38,954 nucleotides of DNA from Clostridia bacterium (GCA_017461945.1 JAFTSB010000009.1:1-38954); one strand, 5' to 3'; positions 6,810 to 15,520 are shown, numbered from the stretch's first letter. The notes: generated by a model from the sequence alone, not told the origin. Program-made: numbers and translations.

Positions 6810-9050
6810 ATGACACAGGCAGATCGTATTTTTGAAAGATTCCCCCCGTTCATCCGGGAATATATTTACGGCCACTCATGGGATAGCCTACGTGGCGTGC
6901 AAATGGCAGCTGCCCATACGCTGTTCGATACCGATCATCATCTTTTGCTCACCTCGGGAACTGCCAGCGGCAAGACCGAGGCTGCCTTCTTTCCCATTTT
7001 GGCAGAGCTTTATGATCGTCCTCCCATGGGAATTGGTGCGTTGTATATCGCCCCTCTCAAGAGTCTGATCAACGATCAATTTGGCCGCATGGAGGAGCTG
7101 CTGGACGAAAGCGGCATTCCCGTTACCCACTGGCACGGCGATGTGTCCGCCTCGCACAAGCGGCGCTTGCTGGAAAATCCGTCGGGCATTCTGCAGATCA
7201 CACCCGAGTCGCTGGAGGCGATGCTGATCCGTCGCTCCAACGATATGGTACGGCTGTTTGGCGACCTGCGATACGTCATCATTGATGAGGTCCATACCCT
7301 TACCGGTACCGATCGCGGCAATCAGATCCAGTGCCAGCTTTCCCGTCTTGCCCGTCTCATTGGTCACCAACCCCGTCGCGTGGGGCTTTCGGCCACCATT
7401 GGTGATCCTGCATTGGCAGCTAAATGGTTGGCAGGGGATAGTAACGCGCCCGTGGATGTGCCCACCCTTCCTGCCGAGAACATCCGGTGGCGCCTTGGAT
7501 TGGAGCATTTCTTTTTCCAAAATGCCGATCCGGAGCAATCCCGGGATGATAAAACAGCCGATCCCGAAAAAACGGCAGAGCTGGATGCCGGTTATGAGTA
7601 TATGTATGATTGCGTAAAGGATAAAAAGGCGCTGGTTTTCTCCAACTCCCGTGAGGAGACCGAGTATCTTACTGCCACCTTTCGCCAGATTGCCGAGCGT
7701 CGCCGTGAGCCCGATGTGTTCTTGATCCATCACGGTAACCTCTCCGCTGCTTTGCGTGAGGATGCCGAGCTGAAAATGAAGGATGAGGAAAAGCAGGTGG
7801 TAACCTGTGCCACTGTAACCATGGAGCTTGGTATTGATATCGGGCGCTTGGAGCGCGTGCTGCAAAACGATGCTCCGACCTCGGTTTCCTCGTTCTTGCA
7901 ACGCTTGGGCCGCTCGGGCAGACGTGGCCAGCCTCCTGAAATGATGATGGTTTTTCGTGAGGAGGATCCGCTCCCCAACACCCCATTGCCCCAACTGATG
8001 CCGTGGGGATTGCTGCGTGCTATCGCTATCATTCAGTTGTATTTGGAGGAGCGATTTATTGAGCCGCCCCGCGAGAAAAAAATGCCCATGAGCCTGCTGT
8101 TTCATCAAACCCTCAGCGTGCTGGCATCCGGCGGTGAAAAAACGCCGAAGGCCTTGGCCGAGCGTGTGTTGAGCCTCCCGCCTTTTCAATGCGTCAGCAA
8201 GGAGGATTATCGCACACTATTGGTCTCGATGCTGAATAACGAGTTCCTGGAAATGACCGAAGAAAAGGGCTTGATCGTGGGCCTGGCCGGCGAACGGCTG
8301 CTGAAAAGCTTTCAGTTTTTTGCGGTGTTTAAGGATAGCGAGGATTTCACCGTCCGCGCCGGTGATCCCGAAAAGGGAAGCGCCGAGGAGATCGGTACCA
8401 TCACAACGCCGCCCCCTGTTGGTGAGCGCTTTGCACTGGCCGGTCGCGTGTGGGAGGTAGAGGAGCTGGATGTGCGTCGCAAGCTGGTTTACGTTCATCC
8501 CGTCTTGGGCAAAATGGAGGTTTCCTGGCCGGGTGATTACGGCGAGATCCACACAAAAATACTGGAACGTATGCAAAAAATTCTGACAGAGGATGTGGAA
8601 TATCCTTATTTAAAGCCCAATGCGGCACACCGCCTGGCGGTCGCCCGTCATCTGGCAAGAAACACGGGCATCACCGATCATATGCTGCTGCATCTGGGCG
8701 GCTCCACGTGGTGTTTATTCCCGTTTTTGGGTACACGATCTTTTCGCACATTGCGCCGCTTTTTAACGGTGCACGCCAAAGAGCTTGGCATTTCCGGCAT
8801 TGAGTTTGATGGATGCTATTATATCACCTTTCGCATGGAAGGCGATCGGGATGATTTTCTTTATGCCCTTGCTCCCCTTGTCGCGCGCGAGATCCGCTGT
8901 GAAGAGCTGGTCGGCCCTGCCGAAATGCCGGTGTTTGATAAGTTTGACCCGTTTATCCCCGGCGAGCTTTTGCGCCGCGCATACGCCTGCGATCGCTTGT
9001 GTGCGCACGAGGTAAAGGCGCGCTTGCAGCAGCTGCTATCGGGCAGATAA
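6810..9050 (+). CDS. Lhr-like superfamily 2 DEVH helicase
   Basis: This 746-residue helicase ends the operon, 8 bases after the ATPase gene with AAGGA before its ATG. Motif I is TSGTASGKTEA (48-58), motif II DEVH (159-162), motif III SAT (194-196), motif IV near ALVFSNS (274-280), motif V TVTMELGIDIGR and motif VI QRLGRSGRRG (364-373). This is the Lhr/BrxHI-type arrangement, followed by about 370 residues of accessory domain. Expected role: ATP-driven unwinding or translocation on nucleic acid together with the upstream ATPase. No nuclease or methylase domain is recognised. All helicase motifs look functional. Confidence 0.88.
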   Translation: MTQADRIFERFPPFIREYIYGHSWDSLRGVQMAAAHTLFDTDHHLLLTSGTASGKTEAAFFPILAELYDRPPMGIGALYIAPLKSLINDQFGRMEELLDESGIPVTHWHGDVSASHKRRLLENPSGILQITPESLEAMLIRRSNDMVRLFGDLRYVIIDEVHTLTGTDRGNQIQCQLSRLARLIGHQPRRVGLSATIGDPALAAKWLAGDSNAPVDVPTLPAENIRWRLGLEHFFFQNADPEQSRDDKTADPEKTAELDAGYEYMYDCVKDKKALVFSNSREETEYLTATFRQIAERRREPDVFLIHHGNLSAALREDAELKMKDEEKQVVTCATVTMELGIDIGRLERVLQNDAPTSVSSFLQRLGRSGRRGQPPEMMMVFREEDPLPNTPLPQLMPWGLLRAIAIIQLYLEERFIEPPREKKMPMSLLFHQTLSVLASGGEKTPKALAERVLSLPPFQCVSKEDYRTLLVSMLNNEFLEMTEEKGLIVGLAGERLLKSFQFFAVFKDSEDFTVRAGDPEKGSAEEIGTITTPPPVGERFALAGRVWEVEELDVRRKLVYVHPVLGKMEVSWPGDYGEIHTKILERMQKILTEDVEYPYLKPNAAHRLAVARHLARNTGITDHMLLHLGGSTWCLFPFLGTRSFRTLRRFLTVHAKELGISGIEFDGCYYITFRMEGDRDDFLYALAPLVAREIRCEELVGPAEMPVFDKFDPFIPGELLRRAYACDRLCAHEVKARLQQLLSGR

Positions 9051-9076
9051 GGATACTCTGAATCCAATAGCCACAG

Positions 9077-9115
9077 AAAAAGGGCGGAGAACGTTTCACA
9101 TTCTCCGCCCTTTTT
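9077..9115 (+). terminator. Terminator of the TerB-ATPase-helicase operon
   Basis: A 15-bp stem (9077-9091 with 9101-9115) with a 9-base loop and terminal T run. It is nearly symmetrical and also serves the leftward XRE gene. Confidence 0.92.
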
Positions 9116-9136
9116 ACAATGAATAACTTGCTGTAC

Positions 9137-9355
9137 TTATTTGAGCTTTTTGGGTTTGTCAATCAATCCCGCGAGATAGTCCAACGAAACATTGTAATGC
9201 TTTGCCAAGGTCACAAAATGGTGCATTGGCATTTCGCGCTTTCCGCTTTCATAAAGCTGATATTGCTGCCTGGTAATATTTAAAATCAGAGCAATGTCCT
9301 CTTGCTTTTTATCCGCGTCCTCTCTGACATCCTTCAGCCTTTGATAAATATACAT
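9137..9355 (-). CDS. XRE-family repressor, module 1
   Basis: This 72-residue single-domain helix-turn-helix protein of the Cro/CI (XRE) type should bind DNA as a dimer. The scaffold YQRLKDVREDADKKQEDIA leads into a recognition region near residues 28-36 (TRQQYQLYE), and the C-terminus is LAKHYNVSLDYLAGLID. GGAG lies 8 bases before ATG 9355. The gene is divergent from a DUF6809 gene, and the region between them holds three copies of a GCATTCA palindrome, so autorepression and control of the partner are likely. It is paralogous to the gene at 15273-15491: both ends are nearly identical and the recognition helix differs. Confidence 0.9.
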   Translation of the reverse strand: MYIYQRLKDVREDADKKQEDIALILNITRQQYQLYESGKREMPMHHFVTLAKHYNVSLDYLAGLIDKPKKLK

Positions 9356-9393
9356 ATGACATCTCCAATTTCGAAAAAGTGATATTCATAGAT

Positions 9394-9402
9394 ATTATAG
9401 CA
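9394..9402 (-). promoter_or_regulatory. Extended -10 promoter of XRE module 1
   Basis: Minus strand TGCTATAAT, an extended -10 with no clear -35. The first GCAT palindrome (9405-9420) lies directly upstream, where a repressor would block RNA polymerase. The same layout is found in module 2. Confidence 0.6.
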
Positions 9403-9404
9403 TT

Positions 9405-9473
9405 GCATTCAAAAAAATGCTCGACAAGCATTCAAATGAATGCCATAATAATTTTGAGCATCTATTTGAATGC
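9405..9473. promoter_or_regulatory. Three palindromic operators of XRE module 1
   Basis: Three 16-base sites share GCAT....ATGC ends: GCATTCAAAAAAATGC (9405-9420), GCATTCAAATGAATGC (9428-9443) and GCATCTATTTGAATGC (9458-9473). The middle one is a perfect 7-bp inverted repeat with a 2-base centre. It lies exactly between the -35 (TCGACA, 9421-9426) and -10 (CATAAT, 9444-9449) of the rightward promoter. That placement argues for repression of the DUF6809 gene by the divergent XRE protein. Confidence 0.78.
9421..9449 (+). promoter_or_regulatory. Promoter of DUF6809 gene, module 1
   Basis: TCGACA (9421-9426), 17-base spacer, CATAAT (9444-9449). The spacer is almost entirely the central operator palindrome. 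Confidence 0.7.
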
Positions 9474-9494
9474 AATGTCAAGAAAGGAAATACT

Positions 9495-9833
9495 ATGAAA
9501 GAAACGCTTGAAAAGTTATGGAATGAATATCTTGCTGAAGAATGCGCAGTCATAGATACCGAAGAAGAAAAGAGGCTTGCAAAAAAGGCAGCAGAGAAGC
9601 ATGATATTGCAAATGATTTATTGACAAAGGAACAAAGTGATATTGTTGAAGATTACGTGGATGCAGTGTGCGAGATCCAAGGTTGCTTTTCAAAGAAGGC
9701 ATTTTTCAAGGGGTGTGAATTTACAGCATCCTTTCTCCTTGAAGTGGGAAGTTTCAAAAAAAACATAAAGATTTCTTCGCTATATCACAGCCTTTCCTTT
9801 GGAAGAGAGGCGATGCTGCCGATTGCTGGTTAA
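9495..9833 (+). CDS. DUF6809-family small protein, module 1, with abnormal C-terminus
   Basis: This 112-residue helical, acidic protein of unknown function begins MKETLEKLWNEYLAEECAV and contains KKAFFKGCEF and SFLLEVG, matching small clostridial proteins I recall as DUF6809. ATG 9495 follows AGAAAGG; an upstream frame to 9417 overlaps the promoter and is not used. It is identical at 57 of 85 positions, by eye, to the paralogue at 15615. The paralogue stops right after EVGNLEN, but this one runs 25 residues further past a run of eight A (near 9756-9763). With seven A the frame would stop at once (EVGSFKKT), so the tail may be a frameshift product. It is divergent from, and probably controlled by, the XRE gene. 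Confidence 0.75.
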   Translation: MKETLEKLWNEYLAEECAVIDTEEEKRLAKKAAEKHDIANDLLTKEQSDIVEDYVDAVCEIQGCFSKKAFFKGCEFTASFLLEVGSFKKNIKISSLYHSLSFGREAMLPIAG

Positions 9834-9836
9834 ACA

Positions 9837-9866
9837 AAAAAATCCGCACACGTGTGCGGATTTTTT
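9837..9866. terminator. Bidirectional terminator, 30-base perfect palindrome
   Basis: A perfect palindrome with A and T runs at the ends lies between the convergent DUF6809 and glycosidase genes. Confidence 0.93.
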
Positions 9867-9869
9867 GCG

Positions 9870-10976
9870 TTATTTTAACCATTCGCCTTTTTTGAACTTT
9901 TCATCGGCACGTGCCGCAAATTCTTTGATGATGGCAATTTCCTTGGCAACGTAAGGCAGACCGTTAAAACGATAAAGGTCATGCTGTAGTAGGGTCAACT
10001 CCAGATCCCCCTCATAATCGGGATCGGCAATCTTGTCGAAATAACTGCCCCACGGCTCATAGGTTTGCGAAAAGCCTTGTATTAAGCCCCAGTGATAGGA
10101 GCCAATCCCCTCCAGATAAAACAGGGGGAAAAGCTCCTCAACGCGGTTTTTGTGGATGCGGTTCAGCCATTCGTTGTTGATCAATGGCCGGCCGTAGCGC
10201 TTCAAAAACTCAATGACCTTGATGGTCTTTTGATAACTGCCGTAGCAATGAAAGGTGATCACATCCGACAATTCCAGCGCACACAATGCTTCGGGGGCAG
10301 AAACTTCTGCATTGTCATCGTAGTGATAGCAGTCTGCGGTCAGCGGCTGAATGGGATCGTGAGAACGGATGATCTCAAAGAACTTTTCCATGTAGGGCAC
10401 ACTCATCTGGCCGCGGCGGCCGTTGCCGATCTCGTTCCAGACGTCCCAGATGTGAATGCGCTCGTCCTTGGCGTATTTGGCTGCCAGCTCGTCTACCATC
10501 CTATAGTACTCCGGCAAATATTCCGGGTCATCTGCCATCATATAGCCGGGGGCGCGATATCCCTTGGCGTGGGGGCCCTTACGAATACCGCTGTGCCAGC
10601 CCCAATCCACGTTTTGCTCGCCAAAGACGACAGGCTTCCAGTCATCCTTGGGTACGGTGCAGTCGTTGCCAAGGCAGAGCATCACCTTTATGCCATAGCG
10701 TTGAGCAAGGTTCAGATACTCCTCTAAATTGGCCATAAAGCTGTCATGCTCATAGTACCACACTTCAAATTGGATGATAGCGCGTACGGCGTTCAGCCCG
10801 GTCTCTCGGGCCAGCGCAAATTCCTTTTCGATCTGTGCGATTACGGCTTGATGGTTGTGCGCTTGCCACATGGCGATGCGGTTGACACAGTTTTGGGGGT
10901 ATCCGTTGAAGCCTCTGATCCAAGGCTGCGCCTTATACCATTCCCAAGCCTGCTCCTTGCTCCACTGTTGCTTCAT
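9870..10976 (-). CDS. GH5-like glycoside hydrolase, cytoplasmic
   Basis: This 368-residue (beta/alpha)8-type glycosidase belongs to the GH5/clan A group. The probable acid/base is Glu182 in WDVWNEIGN and the nucleophile Glu269 in RPLINNEW, near the ends of strands 4 and 7. It has no signal peptide, so it acts inside the cell on imported oligosaccharides. ATG 10976 is chosen because AAAGGAG lies 7 bases before it; a longer frame to 11036 lacks a site and overlaps the promoter. It is divergent from an AraC regulator, which probably controls it. The substrate cannot be told from sequence; beta-mannan or beta-glucan pieces are possibilities. Both catalytic residues appear intact. Confidence 0.82.
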   Translation of the reverse strand: MKQQWSKEQAWEWYKAQPWIRGFNGYPQNCVNRIAMWQAHNHQAVIAQIEKEFALARETGLNAVRAIIQFEVWYYEHDSFMANLEEYLNLAQRYGIKVMLCLGNDCTVPKDDWKPVVFGEQNVDWGWHSGIRKGPHAKGYRAPGYMMADDPEYLPEYYRMVDELAAKYAKDERIHIWDVWNEIGNGRRGQMSVPYMEKFFEIIRSHDPIQPLTADCYHYDDNAEVSAPEALCALELSDVITFHCYGSYQKTIKVIEFLKRYGRPLINNEWLNRIHKNRVEELFPLFYLEGIGSYHWGLIQGFSQTYEPWGSYFDKIADPDYEGDLELTLLQHDLYRFNGLPYVAKEIAIIKEFAARADEKFKKGEWLK

Positions 10977-11009
10977 ATGTTTCTCCTTTGCGGCATTATT
11001 TTCAATTTC

Positions 11010-11038
11010 ATTATAATAAAAGAACCGTTGACACACAA
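11010..11038 (-). promoter_or_regulatory. Glycosidase promoter
   Basis: Minus strand TTGTGT (11033-11038), 17-base spacer, TATAAT (11010-11015). The -35 is poor, as expected for an activator-dependent promoter, and it directly abuts the -35 of the divergent araC-type promoter. Confidence 0.65.
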
Positions 11039-11056
11039 GCCAAAAAATGATATAAT
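11028..11056 (+). promoter_or_regulatory. Promoter of the AraC regulator
   Basis: TTGACA (11028-11033), 17-base spacer, TATAAT (11051-11056), a perfect consensus. Confidence 0.85.
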
Positions 11057-11088
11057 ATCACCAAAAAGTAAGATTCTGAGGGAGCCTT

Positions 11089-11877
11089 ATGCTGCAGTAT
11101 CAATCCGAAAATTTTGGAAAAAGCTTTGATTACCGCCATCGTTATCACGATCGCTTTGTGATTCCGGCACACATTCACGAATACAGCGAATTGCTGTATG
11201 TCCTGTCGGGCGAGATGACAATGTACATCCGGGGAGAGCGCCATCTCGTTCCCGCCGGACACGTGGCCTTTGTTCTACCCAACGAGATTCATGCCTATAC
11301 CGACGAGACCCCTTGCCGCTGTATGTGCGCCGTGTTTTCCAACGATTTTATTCCGCTGTTTTTGCAACAGGTCGGGGAAGGGATGCTTGCCATGCCGGTG
11401 GCGGATATGCGTCATTGCACCTCTTTGCTTGCCTCCTTGGAGCAAACGGCATTCACCGACTCCATGCGCTTGGTCGGCTTGCTGAATTTGCTATACGATG
11501 CTTTTTTAAAACAGACCAAGATCGTTGCGCGCCCACAGGAGGGCGTACACCTCTATCAATCGGCCATCGCTTATATTGCCAAGCATTTTACAGAGGATAT
11601 CACGCTTTCTGATGTGGCGGCGCAATTGGGATATCACGAAAAATATCTTTCCTCCGCCCTCCATTCTCTCACAGGAATGCATTTTTGTATGTTTCTTGCT
11701 TCCTATCGCGTGGATTTGGCCAAACGCATCCTTCTTTCGGATGCAGGACAGGGAAAAAGTATTTCACAAGTGGCCATGGAGGTAGGGTTTTCCTCGATCA
11801 ATACCTTCAATCGTTCCTTTAAGCGTCTGACCGGCGTCACACCGGTAGAATACCGAAAAAGTAGAAGGGGAGCGTAA
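11089..11877 (+). CDS. AraC-family regulator with cupin sensor domain
   Basis: The protein has 262 residues. The N-terminal half is a cupin fold (HIHEYSELLYVLSGEMTMYI, then VPAGHVAFVLPNEIHAY) that would bind a sugar effector. The C-terminal hundred residues carry the double helix-turn-helix, with LSDVAAQLGYHEKYLSSALHS in the first HTH and the family signature ISQVAMEVGFSSINTFNRSF in the second. The ribosome binding site GAGGGAG precedes ATG 11089. It is divergent from the GH5-like gene, so it is likely to be that gene's activator. It is unrelated in detail to the second AraC gene at 36044. Confidence 0.9.
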   Translation: MLQYQSENFGKSFDYRHRYHDRFVIPAHIHEYSELLYVLSGEMTMYIRGERHLVPAGHVAFVLPNEIHAYTDETPCRCMCAVFSNDFIPLFLQQVGEGMLAMPVADMRHCTSLLASLEQTAFTDSMRLVGLLNLLYDAFLKQTKIVARPQEGVHLYQSAIAYIAKHFTEDITLSDVAAQLGYHEKYLSSALHSLTGMHFCMFLASYRVDLAKRILLSDAGQGKSISQVAMEVGFSSINTFNRSFKRLTGVTPVEYRKSRRGA

Positions 11878-11888
11878 CACTCAAAGTG

Positions 11889-11958
11889 CCACCCGCTCCC
11901 ACCACAACAAAAGCCCTGCGCATTTGCGCAGGGCTTTTGTTGTGGTGGGAGCGGGTGG
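11889..11958. repeat. 70-base palindrome mirroring the tRNA-Tyr 3' end
   Basis: Perfect 34-bp arms (11889-11922 and 11925-11958) have a 2-base centre. The right arm contains the last 16 bases of tRNA-Tyr including CCA, its trailer and half of the terminator. The left arm is the inverted copy. As a result, both strands read tRNA 3' end, trailer, terminator hairpin, and the plus-strand araC transcript carries a tRNA-Tyr-like tail. Confidence 0.97.
11909..11938. terminator. Bidirectional terminator for araC and the tRNA-Thr/tRNA-Tyr transcript
   Basis: The core of the 70-base palindrome: a 14-bp GC-rich stem with a 2-base loop, bordered by four A on one side and four T on the other. Confidence 0.85.
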
Positions 11959-12027
11959 ATTCGGACCACCGAAGGCATTGCCAGCAGATTTACAGTCTGT
12001 CCCCTTTGGCCACTCGGGAACGCTCCC
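11943..12027 (-). tRNA. tRNA-Tyr (anticodon GTA)
   Basis: This 85-base class II tRNA includes an encoded CCA. The acceptor GGGAGCG pairs with CGCTCCC, the anticodon stem-loop is CAGACTGTAAATCTG, and the T arm contains GGTCCGAATCC. It is the second gene of a tRNA-Thr/tRNA-Tyr transcript. Its last 16 bases form part of a long palindrome with the trailer. Confidence 0.97.
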
Positions 12028-12046
12028 ATATGAAATTGGATGATAT

Positions 12047-12066
12047 CGGCGGCGGGGCCGCCGCCG
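12047..12066. repeat. GC-only hairpin between tRNA-Tyr and tRNA-Thr
   Basis: A 9-bp stem built only of CGG/CCG triplets with a GG loop. It is a likely processing or spacer structure in the tRNA precursor; no U-tract follows, so it is not a terminator. Confidence 0.6.
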
Positions 12067-12074
12067 AGCATCAC

Positions 12075-12149
12075 TGGAGCTGGTGAACGGAGTCGAACCA
12101 TCAACCTGCTGATTACAAATCAGCTGCTCTGCCATTGAGCCACACCAGC
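12075..12149 (-). tRNA. tRNA-Thr (anticodon TGT)
   Basis: A 75-base tRNA including encoded CCA. The acceptor GCTGGTG pairs with CACCAGC, the anticodon stem-loop is CTGATTTGTAATCAG (reads ACA), and the T arm contains GGTTCGACTCC. It is the first gene after the promoter at 12168-12196. Confidence 0.96.
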
Positions 12150-12167
12150 GATTTTCGGAACGTTGCT

Positions 12168-12196
12168 ATTATAACACAATCGGGTGGGCTTGTCAA
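12168..12196 (-). promoter_or_regulatory. Promoter of the tRNA-Thr/tRNA-Tyr transcript
   Basis: Minus strand TTGACA (12191-12196), 17-base spacer, TATAAT (12168-12173), a perfect consensus about 20 bases before tRNA-Thr. Confidence 0.92.
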
Positions 12197-12233
12197 TACC
12201 TTTTTTCACTTTTTTTAAAAAAACTTTTTGGGG

Positions 12234-12509
12234 CTATGTACGCTCGGCTTTCAGTATACGTGCGATCAGATACAGCCCCGCCGTTAACAGCATCACCGCC
12301 GCGGTGGGATATTCCAGCATTTCTCCGAATTCCTTGACTTGTGCTACGTTCAAGGGGCGAGCCTCAGTCAGCTTTACACAAAAGTAAAATAGCGACGAAA
12401 AAATCAGCAAAAAGCCGGAGCCAAACAAAATGTGCAGGGGAGAAGGCGGATTTTTCTTTTTGTTGGATGCAAGAAAGCTAATATTCACACAAAATTTCTT
12501 TTTCTGCAT
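12234..12509 (-). CDS. Small two-helix membrane protein, unknown function
   Basis: This 91-residue protein is of no recognised family. The N-terminus is basic (MQKKKF, then SNKKKN), followed by a hydrophobic segment at about residues 25-46 (LHILFGSGFLLIFSSLFYF) and another at about 66-86 (TAAVMLLTAGLYLIARIL). ATG 12509 is preferred to an ATG four codons earlier because TGGAGA lies 6-7 bases before it, overlapping the earlier ATG. The positive-inside rule puts both ends in the cytoplasm. It is monocistronic; the tRNA promoter lies just behind it. It looks like a real gene from ribosome binding site and composition, but nothing around it suggests a role. Confidence 0.6.
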   Translation of the reverse strand: MQKKKFCVNISFLASNKKKNPPSPLHILFGSGFLLIFSSLFYFCVKLTEARPLNVAQVKEFGEMLEYPTAAVMLLTAGLYLIARILKAERT

Positions 12510-12521
12510 AAAAATCTCCAT

Positions 12522-12802
12522 TCTGTTTTCAAAAACGAGCTATCATTTAATTATATTGTAATGAGTTTACATCACGATTGCAATAGTGATCTGTTGGCAA
12601 TCGCACTCTTTTTTGCATATTTTGAAAGAATTTGGGATTTTTTGCAAAATAATATACTTATTTTGAATAAAAATACAAGTTTTTGAAAGAAAATAATGTG
12701 AAATCCAAAAGCAACAAGCTTTATCACGGCATCGGATCGGCAAATAGCACAAATTCGACCATAATCGCCGTCTTTCGGGTCGATTTTGCCACAAAAGCAA
12801 TG
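12522..12802. other. AT-rich intergenic stretch
   Basis: No credible gene is seen. Its left part probably holds the leftward promoter of the small membrane protein (TATAAT near 12552, no convincing -35). Its right part leads to the DUF6514 promoter. Confidence 0.4.
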
Positions 12803-12811
12803 TGGTATAAT
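12803..12811 (+). promoter_or_regulatory. Extended -10 promoter of the DUF6514 gene
   Basis: TGGTATAAT, with only a weak -35 (TTTTGC-like). The leader of about 60 bases includes a GTGGTG/CCACC hairpin before the AAAAGGAG ribosome binding site. Confidence 0.55.
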
Positions 12812-12876
12812 AGTTGGTAGTGGTGACACCACCGATCAAGCGCGCAAGATCAACATGATAAAAAGGAGAAAGTGAA

Positions 12877-13146
12877 ATGTCTGACAATCGTATGACTGTG
12901 CAAAGGGAGCGGCTGATATACAGCGCCACCGCACAGGTGGGCGAGGAAGAGGCGAGCTACCGCCTTTGGGAGCGTACATCCGGGTTCTTTGTGGAAATCT
13001 GCCTGAAGCAAGAAAGCCGGTGCTGTGCCGTAGGAGCAAGCCTTTCCCGCGCGGTCACGCTTTTCGAGCTGCTGGTTTCGGGTGGCGTAACCCCCTGCAC
13101 CTTGGGAGATGTTGTGGAGGATTTTATGGCGGCCGCGATGTTTTAA
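12877..13146 (+). CDS. DUF6514-like small protein
   Basis: This 89-residue soluble protein has the pattern of a clostridial family I recall as DUF6514: RERLIYSATAQVGEEEASYRLWER, then a core with aromatic and acidic residues (FFVEICLKQES) and a helical C-terminus TPCTLGDVVEDF. AAAAGGAG lies 8 bases before ATG 12877. The function is unknown. It lies upstream of nrdR in the same direction, but nrdR has its own promoter, so they need not be co-regulated. The family assignment is tentative; that it is a gene is well supported by its ribosome binding site and composition. Confidence 0.65.
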   Translation: MSDNRMTVQRERLIYSATAQVGEEEASYRLWERTSGFFVEICLKQESRCCAVGASLSRAVTLFELLVSGGVTPCTLGDVVEDFMAAAMF

Positions 13147-13177
13147 AACCATTGTGTATCAAAAATTCCGGTAGCCC

Positions 13178-13206
13178 TTTACAAAATCAAAAAAGTATGC
13201 TATACT
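13178..13206 (+). promoter_or_regulatory. nrdR promoter
   Basis: TTTACA (13178-13183), 17-base spacer ending in TGC, TATACT (13201-13206). Confidence 0.8.
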
Positions 13207-13242
13207 TTTGGCGGAGAGAAATCTCTCATTTTTCAGGAAGGA

Positions 13243-13257
13243 ATGCCCCGTGCATAA
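13243..13257 (+). promoter_or_regulatory. Possible four-codon leader ORF before nrdR
   Basis: The only good Shine-Dalgarno in the nrdR leader, AGGAAGGA (13235-13242), lies directly before ATG CCC CGT GCA TAA and 27 bases before the nrdR ATG. A GAGAG/CTCTC hairpin precedes it. Its role is uncertain. Confidence 0.3.
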
Positions 13258-13268
13258 AACAGAAACCT

Positions 13269-13733
13269 ATGAGATGTCCCAATTGCGGTTGCCCCGATAG
13301 CAAAGTGATCGATTCCCGCCCCGTCGAGGAGGGGAATAGTATTCGGCGTCGCCGCGAATGCCTTGCTTGTCAAAAACGCTTTACCACCTTTGAGGTGCTG
13401 GAATCTGTGCAAATTCTGGTGGTCAAAAAAGACGGAAGCAAAGAAATTTTTGACCGTTCCAAAATGCTTTCCGGTATTATGAAGGCTTGCCAAAAGCGTC
13501 CTGTAAAGGGCGAAGAAATCGCCGCCGAGATCGAGGCCGAGCTGCAAAATAATTTGGTGCAGGAGATTTCCTCTCGCCAGCTTGGTGAAATGATCATGGT
13601 CAAGCTCAAGCAGCGTGATGACGTGGCCTATGTTCGCTTTGCCTCTGTTTATCGTGAGTTCAAGGATCTGGACACCTTCTTGGCCGAGCTCAAGGAGCTC
13701 AAGGATAGCAGCGTTCGCAATGACGGCGAATGA
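13269..13733 (+). CDS. nrdR: Transcriptional repressor NrdR
   Basis: This 154-residue nucleotide-sensing repressor of ribonucleotide reductase genes has the normal family length. The N-terminal zinc ribbon is complete (CPNCGCPDSKVIDSR, then RRRRECLACQKRFTTFE), and an ATP-cone domain follows (ILVVKKDGSKEIFDRSKML through VRFASVYREF). The start at ATG 13269 gives the family-invariant MRCPNCG. It lacks a Shine-Dalgarno at the usual spacing; the nearest is 27 bases upstream. No ribonucleotide reductase gene or NrdR box pair is in the window, so its targets lie elsewhere. Confidence 0.95.
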   Translation: MRCPNCGCPDSKVIDSRPVEEGNSIRRRRECLACQKRFTTFEVLESVQILVVKKDGSKEIFDRSKMLSGIMKACQKRPVKGEEIAAEIEAELQNNLVQEISSRQLGEMIMVKLKQRDDVAYVRFASVYREFKDLDTFLAELKELKDSSVRNDGE

Positions 13734-13780
13734 TGCCCAAGCCCATTGACTCAAATTTTTGTATACGGTACATCGAATTT

Positions 13781-15491
<1,711 letters not shown>

Positions 15492-15520
15492 TTTTTACCA
15501 CCTTGTGCTTTTTAAAAAAT

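Noticed and set aside
3710-9115. A complete BREX system
   Set aside because: Only BrxD-like and helicase genes are present; no methylase, PglZ, BrxC or BrxA/B gene is in the window.
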